Below, piece after piece: positions 24,272-32,690 of a stretch of DNA of 64,000 nucleotides (its first letter is position 1; every line of letters begins with the position of its first letter). The stretch is from JAFAGX01 sp035623335. GTDB taxonomy: Bacteria; Acidobacteriota; Terriglobia; Terriglobales; Acidobacteriaceae. The stretch lies in contig DASPTQ010000253.1 in the NCBI GenBank assembly GCA_035623335.1, positions 1 to 64,000 on the forward strand, given 5' to 3'. A program made the position numbers and the translations under genes. The notes under the pieces are model-generated. The model had not been told where the DNA came from. It saw only the letters and a list, made by a program, of their open reading frames with translations, and searched no databases.

Positions 24272-25528
24272 ATGCTAACCGTCCGACGGATTCGTTTTGT
24301 CTTCTCTTCTTTGGTTTTCCTGGTTGCGACCCTGGCCGCAGATGCCCAGACGCGGCTGGCAATCCCCTCGTATCAGGAACCTGGCACCTCAACATGGTCA
24401 GGCTGGGCAGCGCAAGGTCCCGGAGCAGTGGGATTGATGATCGTAGACATCAGCAATGGCGATGACCCGACATACTATGCCGCGGTCGACGCCGCCATCC
24501 AAGCCACCCGCAAACAAGGGATCTTTGTGCTCGGTTATACCTACACGGAATACGGCACCCGTGACCCCAGTCTGGTGCACCAAGCCATTAACAGCGTCTA
24601 TCAGAACTACGGAGTAGATGGCATCTTCTTCGACCAGGCTCCGGTCAATTGCAACGATGCCAACACATATTCCGGCACGCAATTTACCTACTATGCCGAG
24701 CTGGCGAACTACGTGCGCCAGAACATGGGTGGGGCACGAATTACCGTTCTTAACCCCGGAACAACCCCGGCCAATGATTGCTGGATGTCGATCAGCAACA
24801 TTCTGGCGACCTGGGAGAATTCGGGCGGTCTTTCCGCGTACCAGACCAGCTACACGGCGTATCCTTGGATCCGTCAATATCCGCCCGACCGTTTCTGGCA
24901 CATCATCCTGGGCGTGACCCAAGCACAGTTACCAACCGCGCTAAGCCTCGCACAGTCGCGGAACGCGGGTTGGGTCTATATCAGCGACAGTTCGGACAAT
25001 GCCTACAATCAGGTTCCGGTCTATTGGGCCGCGGAGGCTGCTGCTGTCACCGGCCAAGGAGTCCAGGCGCCGTTTGCCGCTGCCTGGCCGAGTTCTACGG
25101 TTAGTACCGGCGGCACCATGAATGCCCGCGTCTCTTTCCGTTGGCGGGCGGTCAACGGAGTGACGTGGGAGGTTTTTCTCGATACCGACCGGAATGCCGG
25201 GACGGGATATCAGGGTGCCGGCCTATCAATAGGCGCTGACTACATGGTACAGGCCACATCAACTGGCACTGCCCTACTCTATAAGTACACCGGCTCTGGA
25301 ACGAACTCCAAATGGAGACAGATTTCCGCCAACGCTCAAATCGTTTTTCCTGATCCTGGCATCAACATGGTGATGTTTGACCAATCCGGAATCGGTAACC
25401 AGTCGGCTCTTAACTACCAAATTCAGTCTCTCGACGCCAATTCGAACGTGCTTTACACCAGCTATACCTATCCCCTGAGCCTGACCAATACGGGAATGGT
25501 TTTCGACATTATGAATCATTTCCAGTGA
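24272..25528 (+). CDS. Secreted spherulation-specific family 4 (spherulin 4-like) protein
   Basis: The 418-residue product has a signal peptide (hydrophobic core FVFSSLVFLVATLAADAQ). Residues of about 25-240 resemble the spherulin-4 family, a TIM-barrel-like group related to glycosidases. Diagnostic segments are RLAIPSYQEPGTSTW, VGLMIVDISNGDDPTYY, GIFVLGYTYTEYGTRD and YGVDGIFFDQAP, the last providing the conserved acidic pair region. The C-terminal 160 residues form a separate, probably beta-sandwich, domain that I do not recognise. Some bacterial relatives lie in exopolysaccharide loci, so activity on a surface polysaccharide is plausible. No operon partner is adjacent. Confidence 0.75.
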   Translation: MLTVRRIRFVFSSLVFLVATLAADAQTRLAIPSYQEPGTSTWSGWAAQGPGAVGLMIVDISNGDDPTYYAAVDAAIQATRKQGIFVLGYTYTEYGTRDPSLVHQAINSVYQNYGVDGIFFDQAPVNCNDANTYSGTQFTYYAELANYVRQNMGGARITVLNPGTTPANDCWMSISNILATWENSGGLSAYQTSYTAYPWIRQYPPDRFWHIILGVTQAQLPTALSLAQSRNAGWVYISDSSDNAYNQVPVYWAAEAAAVTGQGVQAPFAAAWPSSTVSTGGTMNARVSFRWRAVNGVTWEVFLDTDRNAGTGYQGAGLSIGADYMVQATSTGTALLYKYTGSGTNSKWRQISANAQIVFPDPGINMVMFDQSGIGNQSALNYQIQSLDANSNVLYTSYTYPLSLTNTGMVFDIMNHFQ

Positions 25529-26013
25529 TTTTGTTGATTGGGTTCTAGAGGGCAAGGAGAAGTCTCCTATGCCGAGCATGGTCTGAATGCTATCGCGTGC
25601 ACGCAGCAGAAACCCTAGGAATGTGCAGGAGCCCGGTTGCACCTTCCATCCTTGCATTAGTGATGGTAACCGCTTGAGCGGGGTCGCCGGCAGGTTGGTC
25701 AGCAAGGCAACCAGAAACATTCAATTCTAGGCGGCGTTTCCTTAGGGCGTTGCCCCTTTTTCTCCGAAATTCAGTATTTAGTAACGTGCAGCTTCACCCC
25801 GGCGAAGGAAATTGAAGAGAGGCGACCGCTCCGAAGTGCGCCCAATGATTCGGAGCAATCGTTCAAAGCATGAATTGCAACCATATCGCCCTGTATCCTC
25901 TCTGCCTACCTGCAAGCTAGGATTGAGGAAGAGATCCCAGCGAACTGACATACGCCGGTTCCTTTTTTCTTCACTTCGCGTTATAAATCCTAGGCGGCAT
26001 TATGGAGGCATTT
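25529..26013. other. Intergenic region of about 485 bp upstream of glpX
   Basis: No gene, repeat or structured RNA that I can support. It should contain the glpX promoter. Confidence 0.35.
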
Positions 26014-27057
26014 ATGGCGACTCAGAGCCGAGCGGAAGACAAAGAAGGCAAGGCTAGGAGTTTTGGTGAAAACATCGAGAGCGATCTGGCTTCGAGATTT
26101 CTGCGCGTGGTGGAAGTAGCGGCAATCGCTTCGGCGCGCACCATGGGTCAGGGGGCTCGCCGGTTATCCGACCAGGTGGCGACCGAGGCGATGCGTCAGA
26201 CCATGGATGGCATCCCGATGCGAGGAACCATCGTCATTGGAGAGGGTGAGCGAGACGAAGCCCCGATGCTGTACATCGGCGAGAAGGTGGGCGCGGAATT
26301 TAGCGATGGGACGGACGTGCCGGAAGTGGATATTGCCGTGGATCCATTGGAGGGAACCAATCTCTGCGCTACGGGTGCCCCCGGGGCCATCACGGTGCTA
26401 GCAGCGTCGGAACGCGGCGGTTTGCTTAACGCACCCGACTGCTACATGGAAAAAATTGTCGTGGGGCCCTCTTGCAAAGGCGCTGTCGACCTTGATGCCC
26501 CGGTCGCGCAGAACCTGAAAAACGTTGCCAAGCGGCTGGAGCGAGATGTGGAGGACCTCGTCGTGATTGTGCTGGATCGCCCACGGCACGAAAAACTGAT
26601 TGCGGAGATTCGTGCGGCGGGTGCACGTATCCGACTTATCGGGGATGGTGATCTCTCCGCCGGCATCGCGGCTGCCGTCCTCGGCACGGGCGTACACGCC
26701 GTGATGGGCTCGGGTGGTGCCCCGGAGGGCGTAATCACAGCGGCTGCAATTCGTTGCTTGAACGGATACATGCAAGGACGACTGGTCGTCGACAAGCCTG
26801 AACTCGAGGAGCGCATTGCACGCATGGGGATCAAGGATAAGAACCGAATTTATCAGGCAGAAGACCTCGCACCGGGCAAGCAACTGATTTTTGCCGCGAC
26901 CGGAGTTACGGACGGTGCATTACTGCGCGGTGTGCGCTTTTTCGGCGAAGGCACACGAACCTCGTCGGTCATCATGACCTTGCGCACCAGAAAGGTACGG
27001 TTCATCGATAGCATCCATCTGGAAAAGGGACCCGATGTGAAGGTAAAGTTCGTGTAA
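26014..27057 (+). CDS. glpX: Class II fructose-1,6-bisphosphatase
   Basis: GlpX hydrolyses fructose 1,6-bisphosphate to fructose 6-phosphate in gluconeogenesis. The 347-residue product carries the family's motifs: GTIVIGEGERDEAPMLYIGE (metal ligands), DIAVDPLEGTNLCATG (the DPLEGT metal site) and GSGGAPEGVITAAA (phosphate binding). An in-frame ATG at 26002 exists, but GGAGG within that codon's neighbourhood lies 5 bases upstream of the ATG at 26014, which is therefore preferred. The stop codon lies inside a 14-bp tandem duplication. With isocitrate lyase in the same window it fits growth on two-carbon or amino-acid carbon, although the genes are far apart. Confidence 0.95.
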   Translation: MATQSRAEDKEGKARSFGENIESDLASRFLRVVEVAAIASARTMGQGARRLSDQVATEAMRQTMDGIPMRGTIVIGEGERDEAPMLYIGEKVGAEFSDGTDVPEVDIAVDPLEGTNLCATGAPGAITVLAASERGGLLNAPDCYMEKIVVGPSCKGAVDLDAPVAQNLKNVAKRLERDVEDLVVIVLDRPRHEKLIAEIRAAGARIRLIGDGDLSAGIAAAVLGTGVHAVMGSGGAPEGVITAAAIRCLNGYMQGRLVVDKPELEERIARMGIKDKNRIYQAEDLAPGKQLIFAATGVTDGALLRGVRFFGEGTRTSSVIMTLRTRKVRFIDSIHLEKGPDVKVKFV

Positions 27058-27075
27058 GGCGGTTCGTGTAAGGCG
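27048..27075 (+). repeat. Tandem 14-bp duplication across the glpX stop codon
   Basis: GTTCGTGTAAGGCG occurs twice back to back (27048-27061 and 27062-27075). The first copy contains the glpX TAA. It is a simple slippage-type duplication without effect on the protein. Confidence 0.85.
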
Positions 27076-27198
27076 ACTCGATTAGTCTTCGCTCCCGAGT
27101 GCTCAGGTCACAAATTCTCAGGGTAAAGAGGCGGAAGCCTGATCAGGACAGGTGAGGCAATTCTATCCTGACCGTCGAAGCCCTCCCTTTAGCTGCCA

Positions 27199-28434
27199 TC
27201 ACTTGAACTGCTGCATCACTTCGGGTGGGACCTTTGGCTCGGGAGGATAATCCTCCGACGATCCTTTAAACAGGGCGGTTGTCTGCTCCTGACGTTTCGT
27301 GCCATCGTGCACGGCGATCGTGTGCGGTTTGGAGGCGTGATAGCTCTCCCACAGAGATACCCCTGCGTAGGCACCATCCTTGCGGAGAACGTAGTAAACC
27401 ATGTCCACATAGCGCAAACGGTTTTGGTCGTGGTTATAGTTACGCACAATCCGTTCGAGCGCATCCAGGCCGGCCTCCTGGGGCGAAATGCCGCGGCGCA
27501 TGTTCTCGACGATGGTGTGGGCACCGGCTACCTTTATGTTTTCTTCGCCACTGCCGGTTGCTCCGGCTGACCCGACATCCTGGTCGGTGTAGCAGCCGGC
27601 ACCGATGATCGGGGAATCTCCACAGCGCCCGGGAAGTTTCCAAGCCAAACCGCTGGTGGTCGTGCAACCGGAGATTTCACCTTTCGTATTCAAGGCGGAG
27701 CAATGAATGGTCCCATGAGGTGGGAACAGGACGGCCCAAACTGCCTCGGCGCGGCGCTCCGGCGCAATTCCAAGACCGGCGGCTCGTTCTTCGAGACGAC
27801 GAATACGTTCCTCCTGGAGTTCAGACTGAGGTTTGTTGGCGGATTCAGGGGGCTGCCAACGAGGATCGGCCAGACCTGGTCCCCACCAGTCGCTGCTCGA
27901 GTGATATTCCTTCCACAATAGCCATACCTTGCGGGAGTGGTCCGTCAGCAGATTCTCTCGCGGGAACCCCATGGCAACCGCAAACCGCTCCGCCCCCTCG
28001 CCGACCAGCATTACATGCCCTGTGTCGGTCATCACGGCTCTTGCAACCAGAGAGACATTCTTGATATTGCGAACGCCGCCAACTGCACCTGCTCGTCGGG
28101 TTGGACCGTGCATGCAGCACGCATCCAGTTCGACGACCCCCTCCTCGTTGGGCAAGCCGCCCAGTCCAACCGAGGTGTCCTTGGGATCGTCTTCCGGGCC
28201 TTTTACCACTTTCAGGGCTGCATCCAGAGTGTCTCCCCCTGCTGCCAGGAAAGCGTAAGCATCGTCTAGATAGTTGTAGCCGTTATGGGCACAAACAAGG
28301 ATGGGACGCTTACTGCTCGACGCAGTGGCCTGAGGCCGAGTGGCGTTCTCCTCTGCGGCTAGGTTCTCTGTCAATCCCAGCGAGAGCGAGCCCGCAATGG
28401 CAGTCGCGAGAAAACCGCGGCGGGAGACGGTCAT
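27199..28434 (-). CDS. N4-(beta-N-acetylglucosaminyl)-L-asparaginase (Ntn hydrolase), Tat-exported
   Basis: The 411-residue product has a twin-arginine signal (SRRGFLATAIAGSLSLGL) and a glycosylasparaginase/type-2 asparaginase fold. These enzymes are made as a precursor and self-cleave before a Thr that becomes the N-terminal nucleophile. Here the expected site is the Thr in PPHGTIHCSALNTKGEISG. The nearby GLAWKLPGRCGDSPIIGAG is the conserved glycine-rich substrate-binding loop. GGAGGG directly upstream selects the ATG at 28434 over the TTG at 28446. It would act in the periplasm on Asn-linked glycans or Asn derivatives. No partner gene is adjacent. Confidence 0.85.
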   Translation of the reverse strand: MTVSRRGFLATAIAGSLSLGLTENLAAEENATRPQATASSSKRPILVCAHNGYNYLDDAYAFLAAGGDTLDAALKVVKGPEDDPKDTSVGLGGLPNEEGVVELDACCMHGPTRRAGAVGGVRNIKNVSLVARAVMTDTGHVMLVGEGAERFAVAMGFPRENLLTDHSRKVWLLWKEYHSSSDWWGPGLADPRWQPPESANKPQSELQEERIRRLEERAAGLGIAPERRAEAVWAVLFPPHGTIHCSALNTKGEISGCTTTSGLAWKLPGRCGDSPIIGAGCYTDQDVGSAGATGSGEENIKVAGAHTIVENMRRGISPQEAGLDALERIVRNYNHDQNRLRYVDMVYYVLRKDGAYAGVSLWESYHASKPHTIAVHDGTKRQEQTTALFKGSSEDYPPEPKVPPEVMQQFK

Positions 28435-28629
28435 AGTTCCCTCCAAGCGGACGCCAGGATATCATGATCGCGAACCATCTCTCCCGGCATCAATCCAGGC
28501 TTTTTTACTCCGGACCAGGGTGGCTAGCCGGGCAGGTACGGCAATAGATGGGAACTCAAGGAAACGGAGCTGAGCAAGTGGAGGGGGTCGTTTCACCGTA
28601 TGCCCGGCGAGCACGTGAGTTCTGCCAAG

Positions 28630-29805
28630 TCAGGATGCTGCGCGGTCAGTTCTTCCTCTCCGGTGATCGGCACGGAAGCGCAAGAGCGCTGCGATATTGC
28701 CGGCTTTGTCGAATTCCTCGTCGTCTTTTACGTAGAACAGCTCCAGGCCGTGACATACGGCAAGCGGAACGATGGCGTCGGCTACGTCTTCGAGCTCTCG
28801 CGTCTCTCGACCACAGGCAGGGCAACATCGCACCAGGTGCGCGTCCAGATGTCTGCAACCGGTGCACTCCACGGCGGCGTGCCGAAAATTGTCCCCCAGG
28901 AGAAGCGTTTGTACCTCCCCCAGTTCAAGAGAGTGCAACACCCGGCGAAGGCCAGTGACTCCCAGGCCATTGCTCTTGGCCTGGTCGAGAACCTCCCGCA
29001 CCAACTGGTGACGGCGGCGGGCGAGCGACTCATGCAGAATGCGGGTCGCCTGCTCCCGGATCTGGTCGTTGGTCAGCTTGGCTACCTCGGTCGAAAACCG
29101 TCCCAGCACACGTTTTCTGACATAGGGGTGTAGCTGCGATTCAAACTCGTGCCAATTGGTGTCATGACACCCAATGATCAGGTTTTCGAATAATCCGTGC
29201 TCCAGACCATCCTTCAGGTGCTGCGCCACATCTTTGTAGTGATGACGCGCTTCATCCTCGATCCGGCGCTGAGTATGTCCGCCGTCATAGCCCGCAAAGC
29301 CGTCGCTGCGCCCCTGCCGGACGGGCGGAGTCCGAAACAATCCTTCCCGCTCCTTCAGTTCGTCCAGGCGGAGATCAAAAAAGCGAGCCCTCTGGCGATC
29401 TACAATCGCCGCCCACAAGCGCGGCTGCGCTCCGAGCAGTTGGGCGAGGGGCTTTAAATGGAACTGCCGGTTGACAAAGAGCTGGGTGGGTGCAAATTGG
29501 GGTGGCAAATCGAATTCACGCCAGAAGTTCCTCTGTCCGCAAGCAAAGACCGCCTTGGCGCGTGCCTGGTTGCCGTGCAGACCCTCCGCCAGGACCAGAA
29601 TACGATTCAGGTCGGACCTCAGGGATCCGTGCTTTCCGTTCTTTTCCGATTCGCGCAGTGCGTTCCGCACTAGTTCCTTGGCCAGAATGGCTTCTGCCCT
29701 ATGGGACTTGTTTTGTGGAGTGTGGGGCTCGAAGTAAAAGGTTATCGCGTAGCTCTGGTCGATTTTGAATTGCGCCAACTCACGAATCTCTTCGTGTGTG
29801 ATCAT
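28630..29805 (-). CDS. eRF1-like baeRF-family protein with C-terminal zinc-ribbon-like Cys cluster
   Basis: The 391-residue protein matches the bacterial eRF1-like (baeRF) group, distant relatives of archaeal/eukaryal release factor eRF1 and of Vms1/Ankzf1. The central part (about 105-270) includes LWAAIVDRQRARFFDLRLDE and the helix LARRRHQLVREVLDQAKSNG. The C-terminal part has Cys314, Cys317, Cys328 and Cys331, a likely zinc site, followed by an eRF1 domain 3-like segment. I see no GGQ motif. Such proteins are thought to act at ribosomes, in rescue or as effectors. It lies 27 bp downstream of an HPF-sigma fusion gene with a good GGAGA site, so the two form an operon. Confidence 0.8.
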   Translation of the reverse strand: MITHEEIRELAQFKIDQSYAITFYFEPHTPQNKSHRAEAILAKELVRNALRESEKNGKHGSLRSDLNRILVLAEGLHGNQARAKAVFACGQRNFWREFDLPPQFAPTQLFVNRQFHLKPLAQLLGAQPRLWAAIVDRQRARFFDLRLDELKEREGLFRTPPVRQGRSDGFAGYDGGHTQRRIEDEARHHYKDVAQHLKDGLEHGLFENLIIGCHDTNWHEFESQLHPYVRKRVLGRFSTEVAKLTNDQIREQATRILHESLARRRHQLVREVLDQAKSNGLGVTGLRRVLHSLELGEVQTLLLGDNFRHAAVECTGCRHLDAHLVRCCPACGRETRELEDVADAIVPLAVCHGLELFYVKDDEEFDKAGNIAALLRFRADHRRGRTDRAAS

Positions 29806-29832
29806 CCCGATTTCTCCTTGCGGTGCTGGAGG

Positions 29833-30870
29833 CTACTTCGACGGCTGCATGAACCTGTTTTGCCATCGATTCGCGAGCGGAGCCGAGTGCCGCAAATGCT
29901 CCCGCGCGGTCCCGATCGAAGCTCGCACCGTGGCAACATTACGGTCGGTAATGATCGCGATCTCCTCCACGGAGAATCCCTCGACCGTGTGTAGCAGGAA
30001 GGCTTCGCGATCCCGGCGTTTTGCCCCGGCCAGAGCGAATTGAACCAGGCTAAGCATTTCATCCGAGTAGGCGATGTCCTCGGGAGTCGCCACCCGCCGA
30101 TCGGCAATCACGTTTTCTCCGATTAGCGTCTCGTCAGGCTGATGAAACTGCAGCTCAGGCTCGTCGCTGGCACGGACATTCGGCTTGCGAGCGGATTCCT
30201 CGAGATGCACAGAAGAAGCACTCTGCGAAGAGCTTTCGGATAGGTCCTGAACGACGCGCATGGCGATTCGATAGAGCCAAGGCTCCAGGGCTAGTCGTTC
30301 TGGCTTTTCCGCTCCATCGCCCAGGGCTCGCGCGATAGCCTCATCGATGACCTCTTCCTTGCTGACGGAGTCGGGAAGGATTTCATCGGCGGCCTCACGG
30401 AAGTACAGTTCACGCTCCACAAAGCGCTCCAACCTACCCAAATTGGCATTCACATAGGAGCGGATGTCATCCGAGGAAGCGGTGGGCACATGCACTGCCG
30501 CCACCGTTTCCTCAAAAGGAACTTGGGATTCGGGACGGAAGCCGGCCACGCGGTGACGCTGCCACTTCCGTGAGCTCCGCAATACCTCCTTATGTTTGCC
30601 GAGCTGCTGTAGCAGATCGTCCGACGCCGCCTTTACCGCGGCGGCTGGTGTCGAGGCGGACTTCTGCACCGCCATTTGGCCGGAAGGCAGACGCAGGTTG
30701 AGTGAGACGGTGATGCCTTCGCGAGCGGAGTTTTGCTCGATAAGACCCTTCAAGTGCACCAATTCGGGACGGAAGACCTGTAGCCGCTTCCGTAGCTTTT
30801 CGATTAAGTGATGAATCTCTTTTTCGACGTTGGGATTCTTGCAGTTCTTATAAGTGAAGTGGACATTCAT
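29833..30870 (-). CDS. HPF/RaiA-like domain fused to sigma-70 (ECF-like) regions 2 and 4
   Basis: The 345-residue product appears to join two unrelated functions. Residues 1-97 (start MNVHFTYKNCKNPNVEKEI, then ITVSLNLRLPSGQMAVQK) resemble the ribosome hibernation factor (HPF/RaiA, S30EA) fold of short strands and two long helices. After a linker, residues of about 135-215 resemble sigma region 2 (LALEPWLYRIAMRVVQDL), and about 270-328 sigma region 4 with its helix-turn-helix (REAFLLHTVEGFSVEEIAII, then ATVRASIGTAREHLR). ECF sigma factors and HPFs are normally separate proteins of about 180 and 100-190 residues. The baeRF gene follows 27 bp later. A role linking ribosome status to transcription is inference. 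Confidence 0.8.
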   Translation of the reverse strand: MNVHFTYKNCKNPNVEKEIHHLIEKLRKRLQVFRPELVHLKGLIEQNSAREGITVSLNLRLPSGQMAVQKSASTPAAAVKAASDDLLQQLGKHKEVLRSSRKWQRHRVAGFRPESQVPFEETVAAVHVPTASSDDIRSYVNANLGRLERFVERELYFREAADEILPDSVSKEEVIDEAIARALGDGAEKPERLALEPWLYRIAMRVVQDLSESSSQSASSVHLEESARKPNVRASDEPELQFHQPDETLIGENVIADRRVATPEDIAYSDEMLSLVQFALAGAKRRDREAFLLHTVEGFSVEEIAIITDRNVATVRASIGTAREHLRHSAPLANRWQNRFMQPSK

Positions 30871-31247
30871 GTCAGGCCTCGGATCGCGAGAGCAGATCTC
30901 GTGAAGATTTCCGGTTCCTTACAAGCTGATTCTACACCCAGCACAGTGCGGTGCATGCCGAGAGTTTCCGGTTTTATCTCCACCACTGAAGGTAACTCGG
31001 CGGCGGGGAACCGAGAAGCTGTGAAAAATAACAGGGAAGTGGTATGGTTGGCCGGGCACGCTGGTTGTCCACACTTCGCGACCAGCTTCGCTACTAAAAT
31101 TTGCTTTCCGCCAGGGTGGCTCGCTAGAGCCAACGTTCATCCTTGTCACCGGGGCTGAGAATGACAAGGCGTGAAGTCGCACGCCTACGCAACCGCCGTG
31201 TGTAAAGGTTTTGCCACAACGCGGAATGTCAACTATCATCCGTGACC
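30871..31247. other. Intergenic region between divergent genes
   Basis: About 375 bp between the HPF-sigma gene (minus) and the M20 hydrolase gene (plus). No ORF or repeat worth calling; promoters of both genes should lie here but I cannot identify convincing boxes. Confidence 0.35.
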
Positions 31248-32591
31248 ATGAACGGTCTCAGGCTCTGCCTTTGCTTGGTGTGTCTCATGGCTCCTGCTTG
31301 TGCGCAAACTGCGGTACTGTCTCAAGAGGTCGAATCCGTCTATCCAGAGATGTCGACCTTTTACCGTGATCTCCATCAGAATCCGGAACTGTCTGCCCAC
31401 GAGACGCAAACTGCGGCCAAGCTTGCAGCGCACTTGCGCAGCCTCGGCTATGATGTGACGGAACATGTCGGCGGCACCGGCGTCGTCGCCATCCTCCGCA
31501 ACGGAAGCGGGCCCACCGTTATGTTGCGCACCGAGCTTGATGCGCTTCCCGTGGAGGAAAAGACCGGCCTGCCGTATGCCAGCAAAGTGCATGCCAAGGA
31601 CGACGGAGGACGAGACGTTCCCGTCATGCACGCGTGCGGCCACGACCTCCACATGGCAGCGCTGTTGGGTACGGCGACCATCATGGCTCACAACAAGGGG
31701 AGCTGGCACGGAATATTGATGCTAATAGGCCAGCCAGCGGAAGAAACGGTGGGAGGCGCGGAAGGCATGATCGCCGACGGATTGTTCCAGCGCTTTCCGA
31801 GACCCGATGTTATCGTTGCCATGCATGTGGGGAATCTGCTCCCGGCGGGAAAAGTGGGAATCAGTCCCGGAATCTACACCAGCAACGCGGACTCTCTCCG
31901 AATCATCCTCTATGGCAAGGGTGGACACGGCGCATCGCCGCATACCACCGTCGATCCCATCGTCATGGCTGCCAGAACCATTCTTGCCCTACAGACGATT
32001 CCGTCTCGCGAGGTAAGACCAGGAGAAATGGTGGTCGTCACGATCGGCTACATTCAGGCGGGCACGAAGAACAACATCATCCCTGATCAAGCGGAGATGG
32101 GGCTGACGGTTCGGACCTACAAGGCCGACATCCGCAAACAGGTGCTGGCGGCCATTACGCGGATTACGAAAGCGGAGGCGGAAGCGGCCGGCGCTCCCCG
32201 TGAACCTGCGATCGAGCGCTACGAGGGCACTGATGCGGTCTATAACGATCCCGCCTTGGCGCAGAGGCTTCGTGGGTCGCTAGAGTCGGCCCTGGGCAAG
32301 GATAATGTGGTAACAGAAGAGCCGATTTTGGCCTCGGAGGATTTCTCGAAGTTCCTGGAGCAAGGCATACCTGGCTTCTATTTCAGTCTGGGCGGAGCCG
32401 ATCCGGTCAAACTTGTCCAGGCGAGAGCAGCGGGAACGACGCTTCCATCCAATCACTCGCCTCTGTTTGCGCCCGATTTAGACCCAGCCTTGCATACCGG
32501 AATTTCGGCAGAGGTGACGGTCCTGCGGGATCTGCTGAATGGATCAGCCGAAGAGTTGAGGAAGGCAAGCGCCCCTAGCTCACTCCGCTAA
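31248..32591 (+). CDS. Secreted M20D-family amidohydrolase (hippurate hydrolase-like)
   Basis: The 447-residue product has a signal peptide (MNGLRLCLCLVCLMAPACAQ, possibly lipidated at the Cys before AQ) and an M20D metallo-amidohydrolase fold. Metal ligands are visible in HACGHDLHMAA (Cys/His pair), QPAEETVGGA (Glu-Glu) and the terminal HSPLF region. The dimerisation domain segment GKGGHGASPHTTVDP contains the conserved His. Family members split N-acyl amino acids, hippurate or indole-amino acid conjugates. A GTG two codons upstream is an alternative start. There is no obvious operon partner. Confidence 0.88.
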   Translation: MNGLRLCLCLVCLMAPACAQTAVLSQEVESVYPEMSTFYRDLHQNPELSAHETQTAAKLAAHLRSLGYDVTEHVGGTGVVAILRNGSGPTVMLRTELDALPVEEKTGLPYASKVHAKDDGGRDVPVMHACGHDLHMAALLGTATIMAHNKGSWHGILMLIGQPAEETVGGAEGMIADGLFQRFPRPDVIVAMHVGNLLPAGKVGISPGIYTSNADSLRIILYGKGGHGASPHTTVDPIVMAARTILALQTIPSREVRPGEMVVVTIGYIQAGTKNNIIPDQAEMGLTVRTYKADIRKQVLAAITRITKAEAEAAGAPREPAIERYEGTDAVYNDPALAQRLRGSLESALGKDNVVTEEPILASEDFSKFLEQGIPGFYFSLGGADPVKLVQARAAGTTLPSNHSPLFAPDLDPALHTGISAEVTVLRDLLNGSAEELRKASAPSSLR

Positions 32592-32690
32592 ATCGATTGA
32601 CCGGGTGCTTCTCTGGCACACCGCTGCATTCTTCGTCATCCAGCTCGAGGAAGCCCAGAAAACTGGCGCCAACAATCCTCCTGCTGGATC

